DNA of 51,275 nt from VAZQ01 sp035300505. GTDB taxonomy: Bacteria; Pseudomonadota; Alphaproteobacteria; Rhizobiales; Xanthobacteraceae. Position numbers and translations under genes: made by a program. The number at the start of each line of letters is the position of its first letter. The first letter of the stretch is position 1. Shown one piece after another: positions 6,997 to 16,032 of the stretch. Below the pieces are notes generated by a model, which saw only the letters and a list, made by a program, of their open reading frames with translations, searched no databases and had not been told where the DNA came from. Location of the stretch: the NCBI GenBank assembly GCA_035300505.1, contig DATGVJ010000353.1, forward strand, positions 1 through 51,275, in the 5' to 3' direction.

Positions 6997-9816
6997 ATGA
7001 TCGACAAGAGCTACCAGCCTACCGACGTCGAGGGGCGCATCTACGCTACCTGGGAACAATCGGGTGCTTTTCGCTGCGGCCGGGCGGAAAGCGCCGAGGC
7101 TGCGCCTTATTGTATCGTCATCCCGCCTCCAAATGTCACCGGCTCGCTTCATATGGGGCACGCGCTGAACAACACTTTGCAGGACGTGTTGGCGCGTTTT
7201 GAGCGGATGCGCGGCCGCGACGTGCTCTGGCAGCCCGGAACCGACCATGCCGGCATCGCGACGCAGATGGTGGTCGAGCGCCAGTTGATGGAGCGCCAAC
7301 TGCCCACAAGGCGCGCGCTCGGCCGCGCTGCATTCCTGGAGAAGGTCTGGGCCTGGAAGGCGGAGTCAGGCGGTACGATCATAAATCAGCTCAAGCGGAT
7401 CGGTGCATCCTGTGACTGGTCCCGTGAACGTTTCACAATGGACGAGGGACTGTCCAAGGCGGTCCTGAAAGTGTTCGTTGAGCTTTATCGGGCCGGCCTC
7501 ATCTACAAGGACAAGCGGCTGGTCAATTGGGATCCCAAGCTCCTGACGGCGATTTCGGACCTTGAAGTCCAGCAGGTAGAGGAGAAAGGCCACCTCTGGC
7601 ACTTCCGTTACCCGGTCGAGGGTCGCACGGACACATTCATCACGGTCGCGACGACGCGCCCCGAGACCATGCTGGGCGACACTGCGGTTGCGGTCCATCC
7701 TGACGACCCGCGCTACCGGCGGCTCATTGGAAAATTTGCAATCCTGCCGTTGGTCGGACGAAGGCTGCCGATCGTCGCCGACTCATACGCCGATCCCGAA
7801 AAGGGGACGGGAGCCGTCAAGATCACGCCCGCGCATGACTTCAACGATTTCGAAGTCGGGCGGCGTCACGATCTTCCCCTCGTCAGTGTGCTTGACCGCG
7901 AGGCTTGTCTCAATCTTGAAGGAAACGAGGCCTTCCTTGACGGCTTGCCGGAAGGGTCGGCGGAATTATCCGAGACCATGCAGCTCCACGGCATCGACCG
8001 GTACGTGGCGCGCAAGCAGATCGTCGCGCGCATGGACGCGCTTGGGCTCCTGGCCAAAGTTGAAACGCAGCAGCACGTCGTTCCTCACGGTGACCGCTCC
8101 GGCGTAGCGATCGAACCGTATCTTACCGATCAGTGGTATGTGGATGCCAAAAAACTCGCCGTACCGGCCGCAGCGGCGGTTCGGTCGGGCCGCACAACAT
8201 TCGTGCCGAAACAGTGGGAAGCCACTTATTTCAACTGGATGGACAATATCCAGCCCTGGTGCATTTCGCGCCAATTGTGGTGGGGCCATCAGATTCCGGC
8301 CTGGTACGGCTGGGCGCTCGACGGCGACCAACTGTCGATCGCCAAGACGCAGATCTTTGTTGCCCAAACCGAGGCGGAGGCGCTGGCGGAGGCACGGGAC
8401 TATTACAAGCGGGATGTGGTCCTCGTTGCGAGCCTCGATGACAGTCTCGGGTCTGTCGGCTTCGGGGCTGACAAATTGCCGGAAACCATTCCGGTCTGGC
8501 GTGACGAGGATGTGCTCGACACGTGGTTTTCATCCGCGCTTTGGCCCTTCTCGACGCTCGGCTGGCCGGAGCAGACACGCGAAATCAAGCGTTACTATCC
8601 GACCAACGCGCTGGTCACCGGTTTTGACATCATCTTCTTCTGGGTTGCCCGGATGATGATGATGGGACTTCATTTTATGAAGGAAGTCCCGTTCCACACC
8701 GTCTATATCCATGCGCTGGTGCGTGACGAGCGCGGCGCCAAGATGTCGAAATCGAAGGGCAACGTCATCGATCCGCTTGGGCTGATCGATGAATTCGGTG
8801 CCGACGCGTTGCGCTTCACGCTTGCCGCCATGGCGGCGCAGGGTCGAGACATCAAACTTTCGACACAGCGGGTCGAGGGCTACCGCAATTTTACAACCAA
8901 GCTATGGAACGCGGCGCGCTTTGCCGAGATGAATGGCTGCGCGACAGTTGCGGATTTCGATCCGAAATCGGTCAAGCAAACGCTCAACCGTTGGATCGCC
9001 AACGAAACGCAGAAAGCATCGATCGAGATCACCGAGGCGATCGAATCCTATCGGTTCAATGAAGCTGCGGGTGCGGCCTATCGATTTGTCTGGAATATTT
9101 TCTGCGACTGGTACCTGGAACTTTCCAAGCCCGTACTGCTGGGCGACGACAATGGATCCAAAGACGAAACCCGCGCCATGGTGGCCTTTGTGCGGGATGA
9201 AATCCTCAAGCTCCTGCACCCTTTCATGCCCTTCATCACCGAGGAATTGTGGCACGTCACGGCTGCTCCAGGTACCAAGCGCGCCAGCCTGCTGACGCTT
9301 GCGCGGTGGCCGCACCACACGCAATTGCTGGATCATGCTTCCGAAGGCGAGATTGGATGGATCATCGATCTCGTCACGGCGATCCGCTCGGTGCGCGCCG
9401 AGATGAACTTGACCTTCGCGACGGAACTGGTGCTCGTGCTGGTTGGCGTCTCGGCGGAAACCGCCGCGCGCGCGGAACGATGGGCCGACGTGGTCAAGCG
9501 ATTGTCGCGACTTTCAAATATTACGGTTTCCCAAAATCCGCCGCACGGTTCGGTGCAATTGGTCGTGCGTGGAGAAGTGGTAGCCCTGCCGCTTGCCGGC
9601 CTGATCGATGTCGAAGCCGAACGGGCGCGGCTTGAGAAGGAACTTGCGCGCTCGCAAGCCGACATCGCCCGCATCGATGCCAAGCTTGGCAATGCAGATT
9701 TCGTTCGCCGTGCGCCCGAGGAAGTCGTGGAAGGCGAGCGGGAAAAGCGCGAAGAGGCTGATGCTCGGTGCCGCAAGATCGTCGAGGCGCTGGAGCGCCT
9801 TGCCCGGATGTCATGA
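6997..9816 (+). CDS. valS: Valyl-tRNA synthetase
   Basis: A 939-residue class I aminoacyl-tRNA synthetase that charges tRNA-Val with valine and edits mischarged threonine. The HIGH-type motif is PPPNVTGSLHMGHAL (residues 43-57) and the KMSKS loop (GAKMSKSKGN) is at about 580-589. The CP1 editing domain lies between about 190 and 350 (motif TTRPETMLGDTAVAVHP). An anticodon-binding domain follows, and the C-terminus has the valyl-type coiled-coil arm (about 870-935, Glu/Arg-rich). Length is normal for bacterial ValRS. The ATG at 6997 is the start. It is followed after one base by a GTG-started DUF2459 gene, so the next two genes are probably co-transcribed with it. Confidence 0.97.
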   Translation: MIDKSYQPTDVEGRIYATWEQSGAFRCGRAESAEAAPYCIVIPPPNVTGSLHMGHALNNTLQDVLARFERMRGRDVLWQPGTDHAGIATQMVVERQLMERQLPTRRALGRAAFLEKVWAWKAESGGTIINQLKRIGASCDWSRERFTMDEGLSKAVLKVFVELYRAGLIYKDKRLVNWDPKLLTAISDLEVQQVEEKGHLWHFRYPVEGRTDTFITVATTRPETMLGDTAVAVHPDDPRYRRLIGKFAILPLVGRRLPIVADSYADPEKGTGAVKITPAHDFNDFEVGRRHDLPLVSVLDREACLNLEGNEAFLDGLPEGSAELSETMQLHGIDRYVARKQIVARMDALGLLAKVETQQHVVPHGDRSGVAIEPYLTDQWYVDAKKLAVPAAAAVRSGRTTFVPKQWEATYFNWMDNIQPWCISRQLWWGHQIPAWYGWALDGDQLSIAKTQIFVAQTEAEALAEARDYYKRDVVLVASLDDSLGSVGFGADKLPETIPVWRDEDVLDTWFSSALWPFSTLGWPEQTREIKRYYPTNALVTGFDIIFFWVARMMMMGLHFMKEVPFHTVYIHALVRDERGAKMSKSKGNVIDPLGLIDEFGADALRFTLAAMAAQGRDIKLSTQRVEGYRNFTTKLWNAARFAEMNGCATVADFDPKSVKQTLNRWIANETQKASIEITEAIESYRFNEAAGAAYRFVWNIFCDWYLELSKPVLLGDDNGSKDETRAMVAFVRDEILKLLHPFMPFITEELWHVTAAPGTKRASLLTLARWPHHTQLLDHASEGEIGWIIDLVTAIRSVRAEMNLTFATELVLVLVGVSAETAARAERWADVVKRLSRLSNITVSQNPPHGSVQLVVRGEVVALPLAGLIDVEAERARLEKELARSQADIARIDAKLGNADFVRRAPEEVVEGEREKREEADARCRKIVEALERLARMS

Positions 9817-9817
9817 C

Positions 9818-10576
9818 GTGTTGCAAAAGCTCGCTCGACGCATCGGGTTGTCGCTTGTCTACCTGGCCGGGCTAGCTCTCTGCCTCTTGTTTGGGCTTGC
9901 AGCCGTGACGGCACGTCCCGGCGATCGCAATCTGTGGCCAGCTTCGCGGGATGCCCGCACGATCGAAGTCTTCATTGTCAACCACGGCTATCATTCGGGC
10001 ATTGTCGTGCCGCGTCAAGCCGTGGCGAGCGTGACAGGTGAGCGGGACATCGCAACGCTTGGCCACATCGCAGTGCGGTTCGACGCGCATGATTGGCTCG
10101 AAATCGGTTGGGGCGATGAGGAATTCTATACACAGGTGCAGACAATCGAATCGCTGTCGGTACCGATGGCGTTGCGCGCTCTATTCCTTCCGAACAACCG
10201 GTCCGTCCTGCACGTGGTCGGATTCAAGAATGATCCAAGGGTGGTGTTTGCGCGTCTCGATTTGGTGCAGATCAACCTGTCGGAGGCAGGATTTGCGCGC
10301 CTCGTCGAGAGGCTCGATGCGTCGTTCACCCGCGAGGAAAGAAACGACTTTCCGGTTGAACTTGGTCCCGGCCTTTATGGGCCCAGCCTGTTTTTTCGTG
10401 CCAATGGGGCGTTCCATCTCTTTCATGTCTGTAATCACTGGGTCGCGGATTTGCTCAATGCTGCCGGCCTTCCCACGACACCCGTACTCGCGACCTTGCC
10501 GGCGGGGCTCATCCTCGATCTCAAATGGCGCGCCGGTGTCGCGCTCTTGCCGCGTGACCCAAATGGAGCAACCTGA
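9818..10576 (+). CDS. DUF2459 membrane-anchored protein
   Basis: A 252-residue protein of the DUF2459 family (function unknown; in other bacteria some members lie near urease genes). A single N-terminal transmembrane segment (about residues 10-30) anchors a periplasmic domain with the conserved patches VNHGYHSGIVVP, WLEIGWGDEEFYTQ and FHLFHVCNHWVADLL; the last Asn-His-Trp with the preceding Cys, and the first His-x-x-His-like patch, look like active-site candidates. The start is inferred: GTG at 9818 (one base after the valS stop) or TTG at 9821; sequence upstream in this frame is overlap with valS and not protein-like. Its stop overlaps the ATG of the next gene by one base (TGATG), so translational coupling is likely. 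Confidence 0.8.
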   Translation: MLQKLARRIGLSLVYLAGLALCLLFGLAAVTARPGDRNLWPASRDARTIEVFIVNHGYHSGIVVPRQAVASVTGERDIATLGHIAVRFDAHDWLEIGWGDEEFYTQVQTIESLSVPMALRALFLPNNRSVLHVVGFKNDPRVVFARLDLVQINLSEAGFARLVERLDASFTREERNDFPVELGPGLYGPSLFFRANGAFHLFHVCNHWVADLLNAAGLPTTPVLATLPAGLILDLKWRAGVALLPRDPNGAT

Positions 10577-11553
10577 TGGCCAATCTGAAACTTTCTCTCG
10601 CATGCTGGGACTATGACCGGACCCGTCCGCTGATGGACGGGCGCGTCAAGCCGCACGGCATCGACCTCGATATCAAGGTGTTGCGGCCGCGGCAATCGTT
10701 TCAGCGCATGCTCGACAACCAGGAATTCGAACTCTCCGAATTGTCTCTTGCCTCTTATACGGTGCTCAAGGCGCGCGGGAATTGTCCCTATGTGGCGGTA
10801 CCGGTCGCACTGTCGAAGATATTCCGCCACTCCTGCATCTATGTGCGCAGGGGCAGCGGAATCACCAAGCCCGCCGACCTGCGCGGCAAACGGGTCGGCA
10901 CCTCGCAATGGAGTTCGACCGGCCTTTGCTTCATGCGCGGATTTCTGCAGCATGACTTTGGGATCCTGGCTCAGGACATGCATTGGTTCATGGGCGGGCT
11001 CAATACATTCGTGGAGCCGCCGCTCATTCCGCTCAACCTGCCAAAAGAGATCAAGCTGGATTTCCTTGACCGCGGCCAGACGCTCGAAGCGATGTTCGAA
11101 GCGGGCGAACTCGACGCGCTGCTATCGCTTTATATTCCAAATTCGTTCCTCAAAGGCGCAGTACATATCACGCGCTTGTTTACGAATTTCAAAGAGTTCG
11201 AGACCGACTATTACCGCCGCACCCGCATCCTGCCGATCATGCATACGGTCGTAGTGCGCGAAGATGTACATCGCGAAAACCCATGGGTCGCCACGAGTCT
11301 CTACGACGCGTTCTGTGCCGCCAAGGCCATGGCGGTCGACGGGCTTTACGACACCGATGCTTTGCATCTCACGCTGCCGTTCCTCATCGACCACGTCGAA
11401 GAGGCGCGGCGGATATTCGGCAAGGATTTCTGGGCCTACGGGATCGAACCCAACCGTCCGACCTGGGAGGCGATCGGCCGTTTCGTCCATGAGCAGCATC
11501 TGGCCCCGCGCGTAGTCACGCCGGAGGAATTGTTCCCGGTGAAAGTGGATTGA
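10576..11553 (+). CDS. Pht5-like / ABC substrate-binding-like protein
   Basis: A 325-residue protein resembling the family annotated as 4,5-dihydroxyphthalate decarboxylase (Pht5) and the related NMT1/SsuA-type solute receptors. The N-terminal beta strand is LKLSLACWDYDRTRPLMDG, followed by FELSELSLASYTVLKARG and the domain 1 motif ADLRGKRVGTSQWSSTG, and then an AGELDALLSLYIPNSF stretch that closes the cleft. It has no signal peptide, so it would be cytoplasmic, which favours an enzyme or an orphan binding domain over a periplasmic receptor. Proteins of this kind are very common in Bradyrhizobium-like genomes, most without assayed activity, so decarboxylation of dihydroxyphthalate should not be assumed. 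It overlaps the DUF2459 gene by one base. Confidence 0.75.
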   Translation: MANLKLSLACWDYDRTRPLMDGRVKPHGIDLDIKVLRPRQSFQRMLDNQEFELSELSLASYTVLKARGNCPYVAVPVALSKIFRHSCIYVRRGSGITKPADLRGKRVGTSQWSSTGLCFMRGFLQHDFGILAQDMHWFMGGLNTFVEPPLIPLNLPKEIKLDFLDRGQTLEAMFEAGELDALLSLYIPNSFLKGAVHITRLFTNFKEFETDYYRRTRILPIMHTVVVREDVHRENPWVATSLYDAFCAAKAMAVDGLYDTDALHLTLPFLIDHVEEARRIFGKDFWAYGIEPNRPTWEAIGRFVHEQHLAPRVVTPEELFPVKVD

Positions 11554-11813
11554 GGCGCATCGGCGACGAAGCACATCCAGATTCAGTTCAGGGAGTGAGG
11601 CAATTCGCCCCACGGCGCGTACTTGTTCGCCGCGCACGCACTATTGCCAACCGACTTGGAATGTTACGCTTGCGCCTGAAGCGGCCACGCCGGGACGCTG
11701 AGATGCGGGAAAAGCCAGACGGCATACGTCATCGGAGCGCGTTAATTCCTGGTTATGATGAAACGTTCGCGTGATGCCCGCTACGGTATCCAGACCTATC
11801 CGGAGGAACTGCA

Positions 11814-12674
11814 ATGATTCGAAAAGCGATCGGCTTCATTGGTATTGCCGCAGCGTTGTTGATGACCATCGTCGGCGCGCGGGCACACGATGAATCCAAA
11901 TATCCCAACCTCAAGGGCCAGTGGGATCGCAAGGTCTTTCCGGGTGTGCGCGGCCAGCCATCGTTCGATCAGACCAAAGGCTGGGGGGACTTGCAGGGAG
12001 CGCCGCTCACGCCCGAATACCAGAAGATCTATGAAGAGAACGTCAAAGACCAGGACGCGGGCGGACTTGGGCTTGGCGCCGATCATGCGCGCTGCGTCGC
12101 CGCCGGCATGCCATTCATGATGGTGGCGTTCCGGCCGCTGGAATTCGTCGTCCTGCCGGAGGTGACCTACATCCTCATCGCCGACTATGATCCGTTGCGC
12201 CGGATATTTACCGACGGGCGCGACTGGCCCAAGAACATCGAGCCCACCTTCCAGGGCTATTCAATCGGCAAATGGGTCGATACGGACGGCGACGGCAAAT
12301 ACGACGTACTCGAAGTCGAGACGCGCGGTTTCAAGGGCCCGCGCGTCTACGACATCAGGGGTCTGCCGCTGCACAACGACAACCAGTCCATTTTCAAGGA
12401 GCGCTTCTACCTCGACAAGAACGACCCTAACCTCCTGCATGACGAAATCACCGTGATCGACAATGCGCTTACTCGGCCATGGACGGTCGACAAGCGATAT
12501 GTGCTCAATGCCAATCCGCTCGAGGACTGGCCCGAGTCGATCTGCCCGGAGTACAATGCCAATATACAAATCGGCAATGACAACTATTGGCTGAGTTCTG
12601 ACGGATTCCTGATGCCGGCCAGGAAAAACCAGAAGCCGCCGGACCTGAAGTACTTCAATCAATCGCCGAAATGA
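11814..12674 (+). CDS. Secreted paralogue, subgroup C (copy 1), unknown function
   Basis: A 286-residue exported protein with a signal peptide (residues 1-24, cleavage near GARA/HDES). The mature N-terminus has the Gly-x-Trp pattern (YPNLKGQWDRK, 30-40), then QGAPLTPEYQKIYEENV, a Cys (C94) before AAGMP, a TYILIADYDPLRRIFTDGR stretch, the block SIGKWVDTDGDGKYDVLEVE, and a C-terminal IDNALTRPWTVDKRY followed by a second Cys (ESICPEY). It shares this order with the gene at 18655, and more distantly with those at 33855, 35373, 38271, 44001 and 45280. No recognised domain; the Asp-rich D-x-D-x-D-G block (DTDGDGKYD) could bind calcium. A GGAGG-like element (CCGGAGGAACTGCA) precedes the ATG at 11814. 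Confidence 0.8.
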   Translation: MIRKAIGFIGIAAALLMTIVGARAHDESKYPNLKGQWDRKVFPGVRGQPSFDQTKGWGDLQGAPLTPEYQKIYEENVKDQDAGGLGLGADHARCVAAGMPFMMVAFRPLEFVVLPEVTYILIADYDPLRRIFTDGRDWPKNIEPTFQGYSIGKWVDTDGDGKYDVLEVETRGFKGPRVYDIRGLPLHNDNQSIFKERFYLDKNDPNLLHDEITVIDNALTRPWTVDKRYVLNANPLEDWPESICPEYNANIQIGNDNYWLSSDGFLMPARKNQKPPDLKYFNQSPK

Positions 12675-12758
12675 TGAACGTGGAACCGCGGTGCGCCCTT
12701 ACGCAAGCGCATTGCGCCGATATTGATGCCAATATAGGGAGGACCACGCCATTTCGCC

Positions 12759-13667
12759 CTACGGGCCACGTCTCGCTTCACGCAGCAGCAGAAACAAGCC
12801 TGAACCAACCACGACGGCGGTTCCGATGAGCAGACTTACCGTCGGCACGTCGCCCCAGACCATAAAGCTGATCACCAACACCCAGACCAGCATCAGGTAA
12901 TGGAACGGCGTGACCGACGATGCCGGCGCCAGGTGCAGCGACCGGGTCCACAAATATTGACCGATGCCATTTGTCATCCCGTTGATGAGGATTAGCCCGG
13001 AATCCAAGAGAGTCGGCGCCTTGACGCCAAGCGGAAGCAGGCACGCAAAGAAGCCCGAGATCAATACGAGCTGCCAAAGTGTCAGCGTCTCGGCCGACTC
13101 GGTTGCAGTCATGCCGCGCACCGCGGCAGTGACCGAGCCGTAGATGACGGCATTTGCCAGGGCGAAGATCGCGCCAAACTGGAAGGTGTCGGTGGTCGGA
13201 TTGGTGATTATCAACACACCCGCGAAGCCGACCAGCAGTGCGGTCCAGCGTGCAAACCCGACCTTTTCATTGAGCAATAGCATTGACAACAGCACCGTGA
13301 AGAGCGGCGCTGAAAAATTAATCGCGATGGCACCCGACAGCGGCATCAAGCTGAACGCAATGAGCAGGCATGATTGTGAGAGAAACTGAGAGAATGTCCG
13401 CATCGCGTGGTGGGGCAGGCGTCTCGTTTGGAATACGGCGAGGCCTGTCCGCGGCATGATGATGAGCGCAACGACGATAAGGGAAATCAATGAACGGGTA
13501 AACAGAACTTCGCCGATGGGATAGGTGGCCACGAGCCATTTCGAGATCGCGCTCGATATCGCGAACACCAGGGTGGCGCCGATCATGTAGGCGATTGCGC
13601 GCAACACGAACTCGCGTCGGACCTCGGGGTCTGGAAGGCCCCAGGCGGTGCGGATGGCTTGGCTCAC
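12759..13667 (-). CDS. EamA/DMT-family exporter
   Basis: A drug/metabolite transporter of the EamA group: about 302 residues with ten predicted helices in two homologous halves (first half about 22-140, second about 150-300), ending in a basic tail. The first half has the motif WLVATYPIGEVLFTRSLI and the second GIGQYLWTRSLHLAPAS, typical of these exporters; substrates in the family are amino acids, nucleotides or other small metabolites. The GTG at 13665-13667 is chosen because GGAGA lies about 10 bases upstream and the product begins just before the first helix; an ATG at 13721 would add 18 residues, including sequence encoded by a small direct repeat (13684-13709). It runs convergent to the secreted gene at 11814. 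Confidence 0.85.
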   Translation of the reverse strand: MSQAIRTAWGLPDPEVRREFVLRAIAYMIGATLVFAISSAISKWLVATYPIGEVLFTRSLISLIVVALIIMPRTGLAVFQTRRLPHHAMRTFSQFLSQSCLLIAFSLMPLSGAIAINFSAPLFTVLLSMLLLNEKVGFARWTALLVGFAGVLIITNPTTDTFQFGAIFALANAVIYGSVTAAVRGMTATESAETLTLWQLVLISGFFACLLPLGVKAPTLLDSGLILINGMTNGIGQYLWTRSLHLAPASSVTPFHYLMLVWVLVISFMVWGDVPTVSLLIGTAVVVGSGLFLLLREARRGP

Positions 13668-13778
13668 TGAAAATCTTTCTCCGGAAAGCCAACCTGGCGG
13701 GCAACCTGGCGGGAGTGACATGAATGGGCGTGGCGCGCACCCCCATATGAGATACCGACGGAGGGTCCAGCAAGAGCG

Positions 13779-13824
13779 GCGAAGTCAGGACGGGTATGCC
13801 GATGTGCCGATACCCGTCCTTCGC
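13779..13824. repeat. Imperfect long inverted repeat in a divergent intergenic region
   Basis: A 10-11-bp perfect stem (13787-13797 with 13810-13820) is extended by GCGAA/TTCGC (13779-13783 and 13820-13824) across a small bulge. It lies between the EamA gene and the divergent gene at 14040, in a 370-base stretch that also holds a tandem pair AACCTGGCGGGC / AACCTGGCGGGA (13688-13713 area). No gene is supported in 13668-14039. Confidence 0.5.
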
Positions 13825-14039
13825 TATTGGTGCTAAATTACCTGTGTCCATCATTTTGTGACAATTGGGATTTTTTGATTGCCAAGCTCCCAAAATGAAG
13901 AGACCACTGGATGCCATAGCAACGGGTTCGTTTCGTGGATCAATTTGGCTGGGTTCGGCGTTATGTCGGCACGGAAGAGTTCTGCGTGGTATTACGTTTT
14001 TTCTGACATTGGATGGTCGAGAGGCAAAGGAGGCCAAAC

Positions 14040-14387
14040 ATGATAGGGGGCGTTGTGATTGTGATCGGCCTGCTTTTTCTTGGCGCCCAATTCATGGACG
14101 CATCATCCACGGTCTCTTTGGCATCGGAATTCCATATCCCGGCGAACCACGAATTCACAAGGTGGGCTACGCTCGATCGGCCCGTCCGTGCCGTTGTGCA
14201 CGACATCCCGCTCGGCAGCTTACTCCTTGTCGTGGGAGGCGGAGTTTATTGGATTTCGAATTGGCTCAACGAAAAGCTGGGCTGTCAGTTCGAAGCTGCA
14301 CCATCGGGACCCGCAAATGAAACCGCACCCTCAGCCCTGATTATTGAAACTGTGTCGGCGCCCGTCATCGACGATCGAAAGTCGTGA
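14040..14387 (+). CDS. Small membrane protein, unknown
   Basis: A 115-residue protein with two hydrophobic segments: residues 2-18 (MIGGVVIVIGLLFLGAQF) and about 57-75 (IPLGSLLLVVGGGVYWIS), separated by a polar loop, and a polar Pro/Glu-rich tail. The ATG at 14040 follows a strong ribosome site (AAAGGAGG, six to seven bases upstream), which decides this start over the upstream GTG. I do not recognise the family. It lies convergent to the exported protein at 14486-15115, so it is a lone gene. Confidence 0.6.
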   Translation: MIGGVVIVIGLLFLGAQFMDASSTVSLASEFHIPANHEFTRWATLDRPVRAVVHDIPLGSLLLVVGGGVYWISNWLNEKLGCQFEAAPSGPANETAPSALIIETVSAPVIDDRKS

Positions 14388-14485
14388 CGAGGAGATTGAT
14401 CCGTCAGATCAGCATTGGAGACTTACTCAGTGACATGGCGTAGCAGCCGAGCATTGGCCCTACGCCAAAGAACACCGAGCAGAAA

Positions 14486-15115
14486 CTATTGCGTGACTTT
14501 GCAGCGCGGGTCGTCATGGCCAGCTGGGTTCGGCTGATTGCCGGCCGCGTTGCGGAAATTAGCCATGCCGGTACAGGCTGCACGAAGGGCGCGGATCCAT
14601 TCCTCGGAGCGGTTCGAGCCGCTATCCGTGAAGGTCAGAGATTGCTGAAAACGAACGGCCTCGAACTCGATTCCAGCGGGGAGCACCTTTCCCTCGATCT
14701 GGTATAGGCGGTCCTTATACTGAAACACGGCGGCGTGCGTATGGCTGCCATCGGATCCTTCGACCGAGAGTTGGCGGCCATAGACGCGGTAGATGCGGTG
14801 CGGAAGGTCTTCCACGACTTTGCCCCCTGCGGACAGGGATTTGACTGCTTGGGCGATAAGGTCATTCTCCTGAAGGTTAGTGCCGGCGAGGTCGGCAACC
14901 GTCATTGTGAGGATGACGTTGTTTTGGCGGACGGAATAGACCCGGGCAGGTACAGACCGGTCCGCGGCGACCTGAACTGTCCTGTTTTCGATCTGAGGTG
15001 CGGCCGGCAGCGCCATTGCAAACGCATATTCAGGGTAGGCATATTCCTGCCAACTCTGCGCCATAGCGGGACTGCTCGCGACTAACGTCAATGCAACAAT
15101 TGGGATCAAACGCAT
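14486..15115 (-). CDS. Exported protein of unknown function
   Basis: A 209-residue protein with a clear signal peptide (MRLIPIVALTLVASSPAMA, cleavage before QS). The mature part begins QSWQEYAYPEYAFAMALPA, a pattern seen in small exported proteins that have a beta-sandwich-like PsbP/Mog1 appearance (aromatic-rich start, then F-x-x-x-x-P), and it continues with strands such as VYSVRQNNVILTMTVADLAG and HTHAAVFQYKDRLYQIEGKV. A Cys pair (C at about 181 and 206) is near the C-terminus. No enzymatic motif seen. A hairpin-type palindrome (15265-15308) lies upstream. I infer a periplasmic location only. Confidence 0.7.
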   Translation of the reverse strand: MRLIPIVALTLVASSPAMAQSWQEYAYPEYAFAMALPAAPQIENRTVQVAADRSVPARVYSVRQNNVILTMTVADLAGTNLQENDLIAQAVKSLSAGGKVVEDLPHRIYRVYGRQLSVEGSDGSHTHAAVFQYKDRLYQIEGKVLPAGIEFEAVRFQQSLTFTDSGSNRSEEWIRALRAACTGMANFRNAAGNQPNPAGHDDPRCKVTQ

Positions 15116-15264
15116 CTTGGGCTCCTCTGGTCTAAGATGGTTGCAGATGACCGTGGCTGCTTAGCTCCGTTGGATTGCACGTCGTTCTTTGTGAGCCATT
15201 ATAGCAATAATTGACTTGGGTGCTAAAGCGCGCGGGTGTCGAAATGCGTTCACTTCTGCGGCAT

Positions 15265-15308
15265 GTGCCCACGCGTTGATGGACACCACGCAGGCGACGC
15301 GTGGGCAC
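15265..15308. repeat. 12-bp perfect inverted repeat
   Basis: GTGCCCACGCGT at 15265-15276 pairs perfectly with ACGCGTGGGCAC at 15297-15308 (20-base spacer). It lies in the 281-base intergenic region between two divergent units; it is like the interspersed palindromes elsewhere in the window. Confidence 0.65.
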
Positions 15309-15396
15309 GGCGCGCTTATGAACCTGTAGACATTAAATGAAGTTCACGACATGCGCGCCGCGTAGCGTCCATGAATTCAACCGGGAGCCAATCGAA

Positions 15397-15963
15397 ATGG
15401 AAAGAAATCGCCGCGCTCCGGAATGGGTGCGGGAGACGCGTGCGCCGGTGCCTTTGCCACCGCCGATGAGCTGCGACTGCCAATTTCACATCTTCGGCGA
15501 TGCCGCCAAATATCCGTTGCGTTATGACGTGACGTTTGCGCCACCCGCCGCGACATTCACGGATATGCGCGGCGTGTTACGCAAGCTCGGCTTCGGACGC
15601 GGCGTGATTGTCCATACCCAACGCTACGACACCGACCACAGTTTGCTCATCGACGAACCCATGGCGCTGCCGCCGGATGAGAGAAAGAATTTCCGTGCCA
15701 TCGGCATCGTGCGCGACAATCGTGACTCGGCGATGGAAACCGGCTGGGACGATGCGATACCGTTTGCCAAGGCATTCATCGCGGTCGCGCCCGACCGCAT
15801 GATCTGGGGCACGGATTGGCCGCATACCGGCTGGCGCAAACAGCGCATGATGAACGATGCCGAGGTGGTCGAACTGCTGTATCGTTATGTGGATCACGAC
15901 CCGGAACTGACGCGCAAGATTCTGGTGACCAATCCGGCGCGGTTGCACGGGTTTGCGGGGTAG
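15397..15963 (+). pseudogene. Amidohydrolase (LigI/COG3618-like) with the middle of the barrel deleted
   Basis: The product has the N-terminal strand of a 2-pyrone-4,6-dicarboxylate hydrolase-type TIM-barrel amidohydrolase (SCDCQFHIFGDAAKYPLR, residues 25-42; then LRKLGFGRGVIVHTQRYDTD) and the C-terminal part with the active-site Asp (IAVAPDRMIWGTDWPHTGW, about 128-146). Family members are usually 270-300 residues; here only 188 remain from the ATG at 15397. The jump falls at about residues 113-117, where IVRDNRDSAME is followed directly by TGWDDAIPFAKAF, so roughly 90-100 residues that supply barrel strands 3-6 are missing with the frame kept. It is most likely inactive. GGGAG lies about ten bases before the ATG. 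Confidence 0.75.
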
Positions 15964-16003
15964 GGTGGGACATCAGGGCGTAAACGCCCTTATGGCCCAC
16001 CCT
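15962..16003. terminator. Palindromic hairpin between convergent genes
   Basis: AGGGTGGG (15962-15969) pairs with CCCACCCT (15996-16003), with an inner stem AGGGCG/CGCCCT around a TAAA loop. It lies between two convergent genes and could end transcription from both; no T-run follows, so it may equally be an interspersed repeat copy. Confidence 0.5.
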
Positions 16004-16032
16004 GGCATTTGGCATTTGCATCCCACCAAGCT

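Noticed and set aside
10576..11553. Naming the gene pht5 (4,5-dihydroxyphthalate decarboxylase)
   Set aside because: The family is broad and mostly uncharacterised, and no other phthalate genes are nearby.
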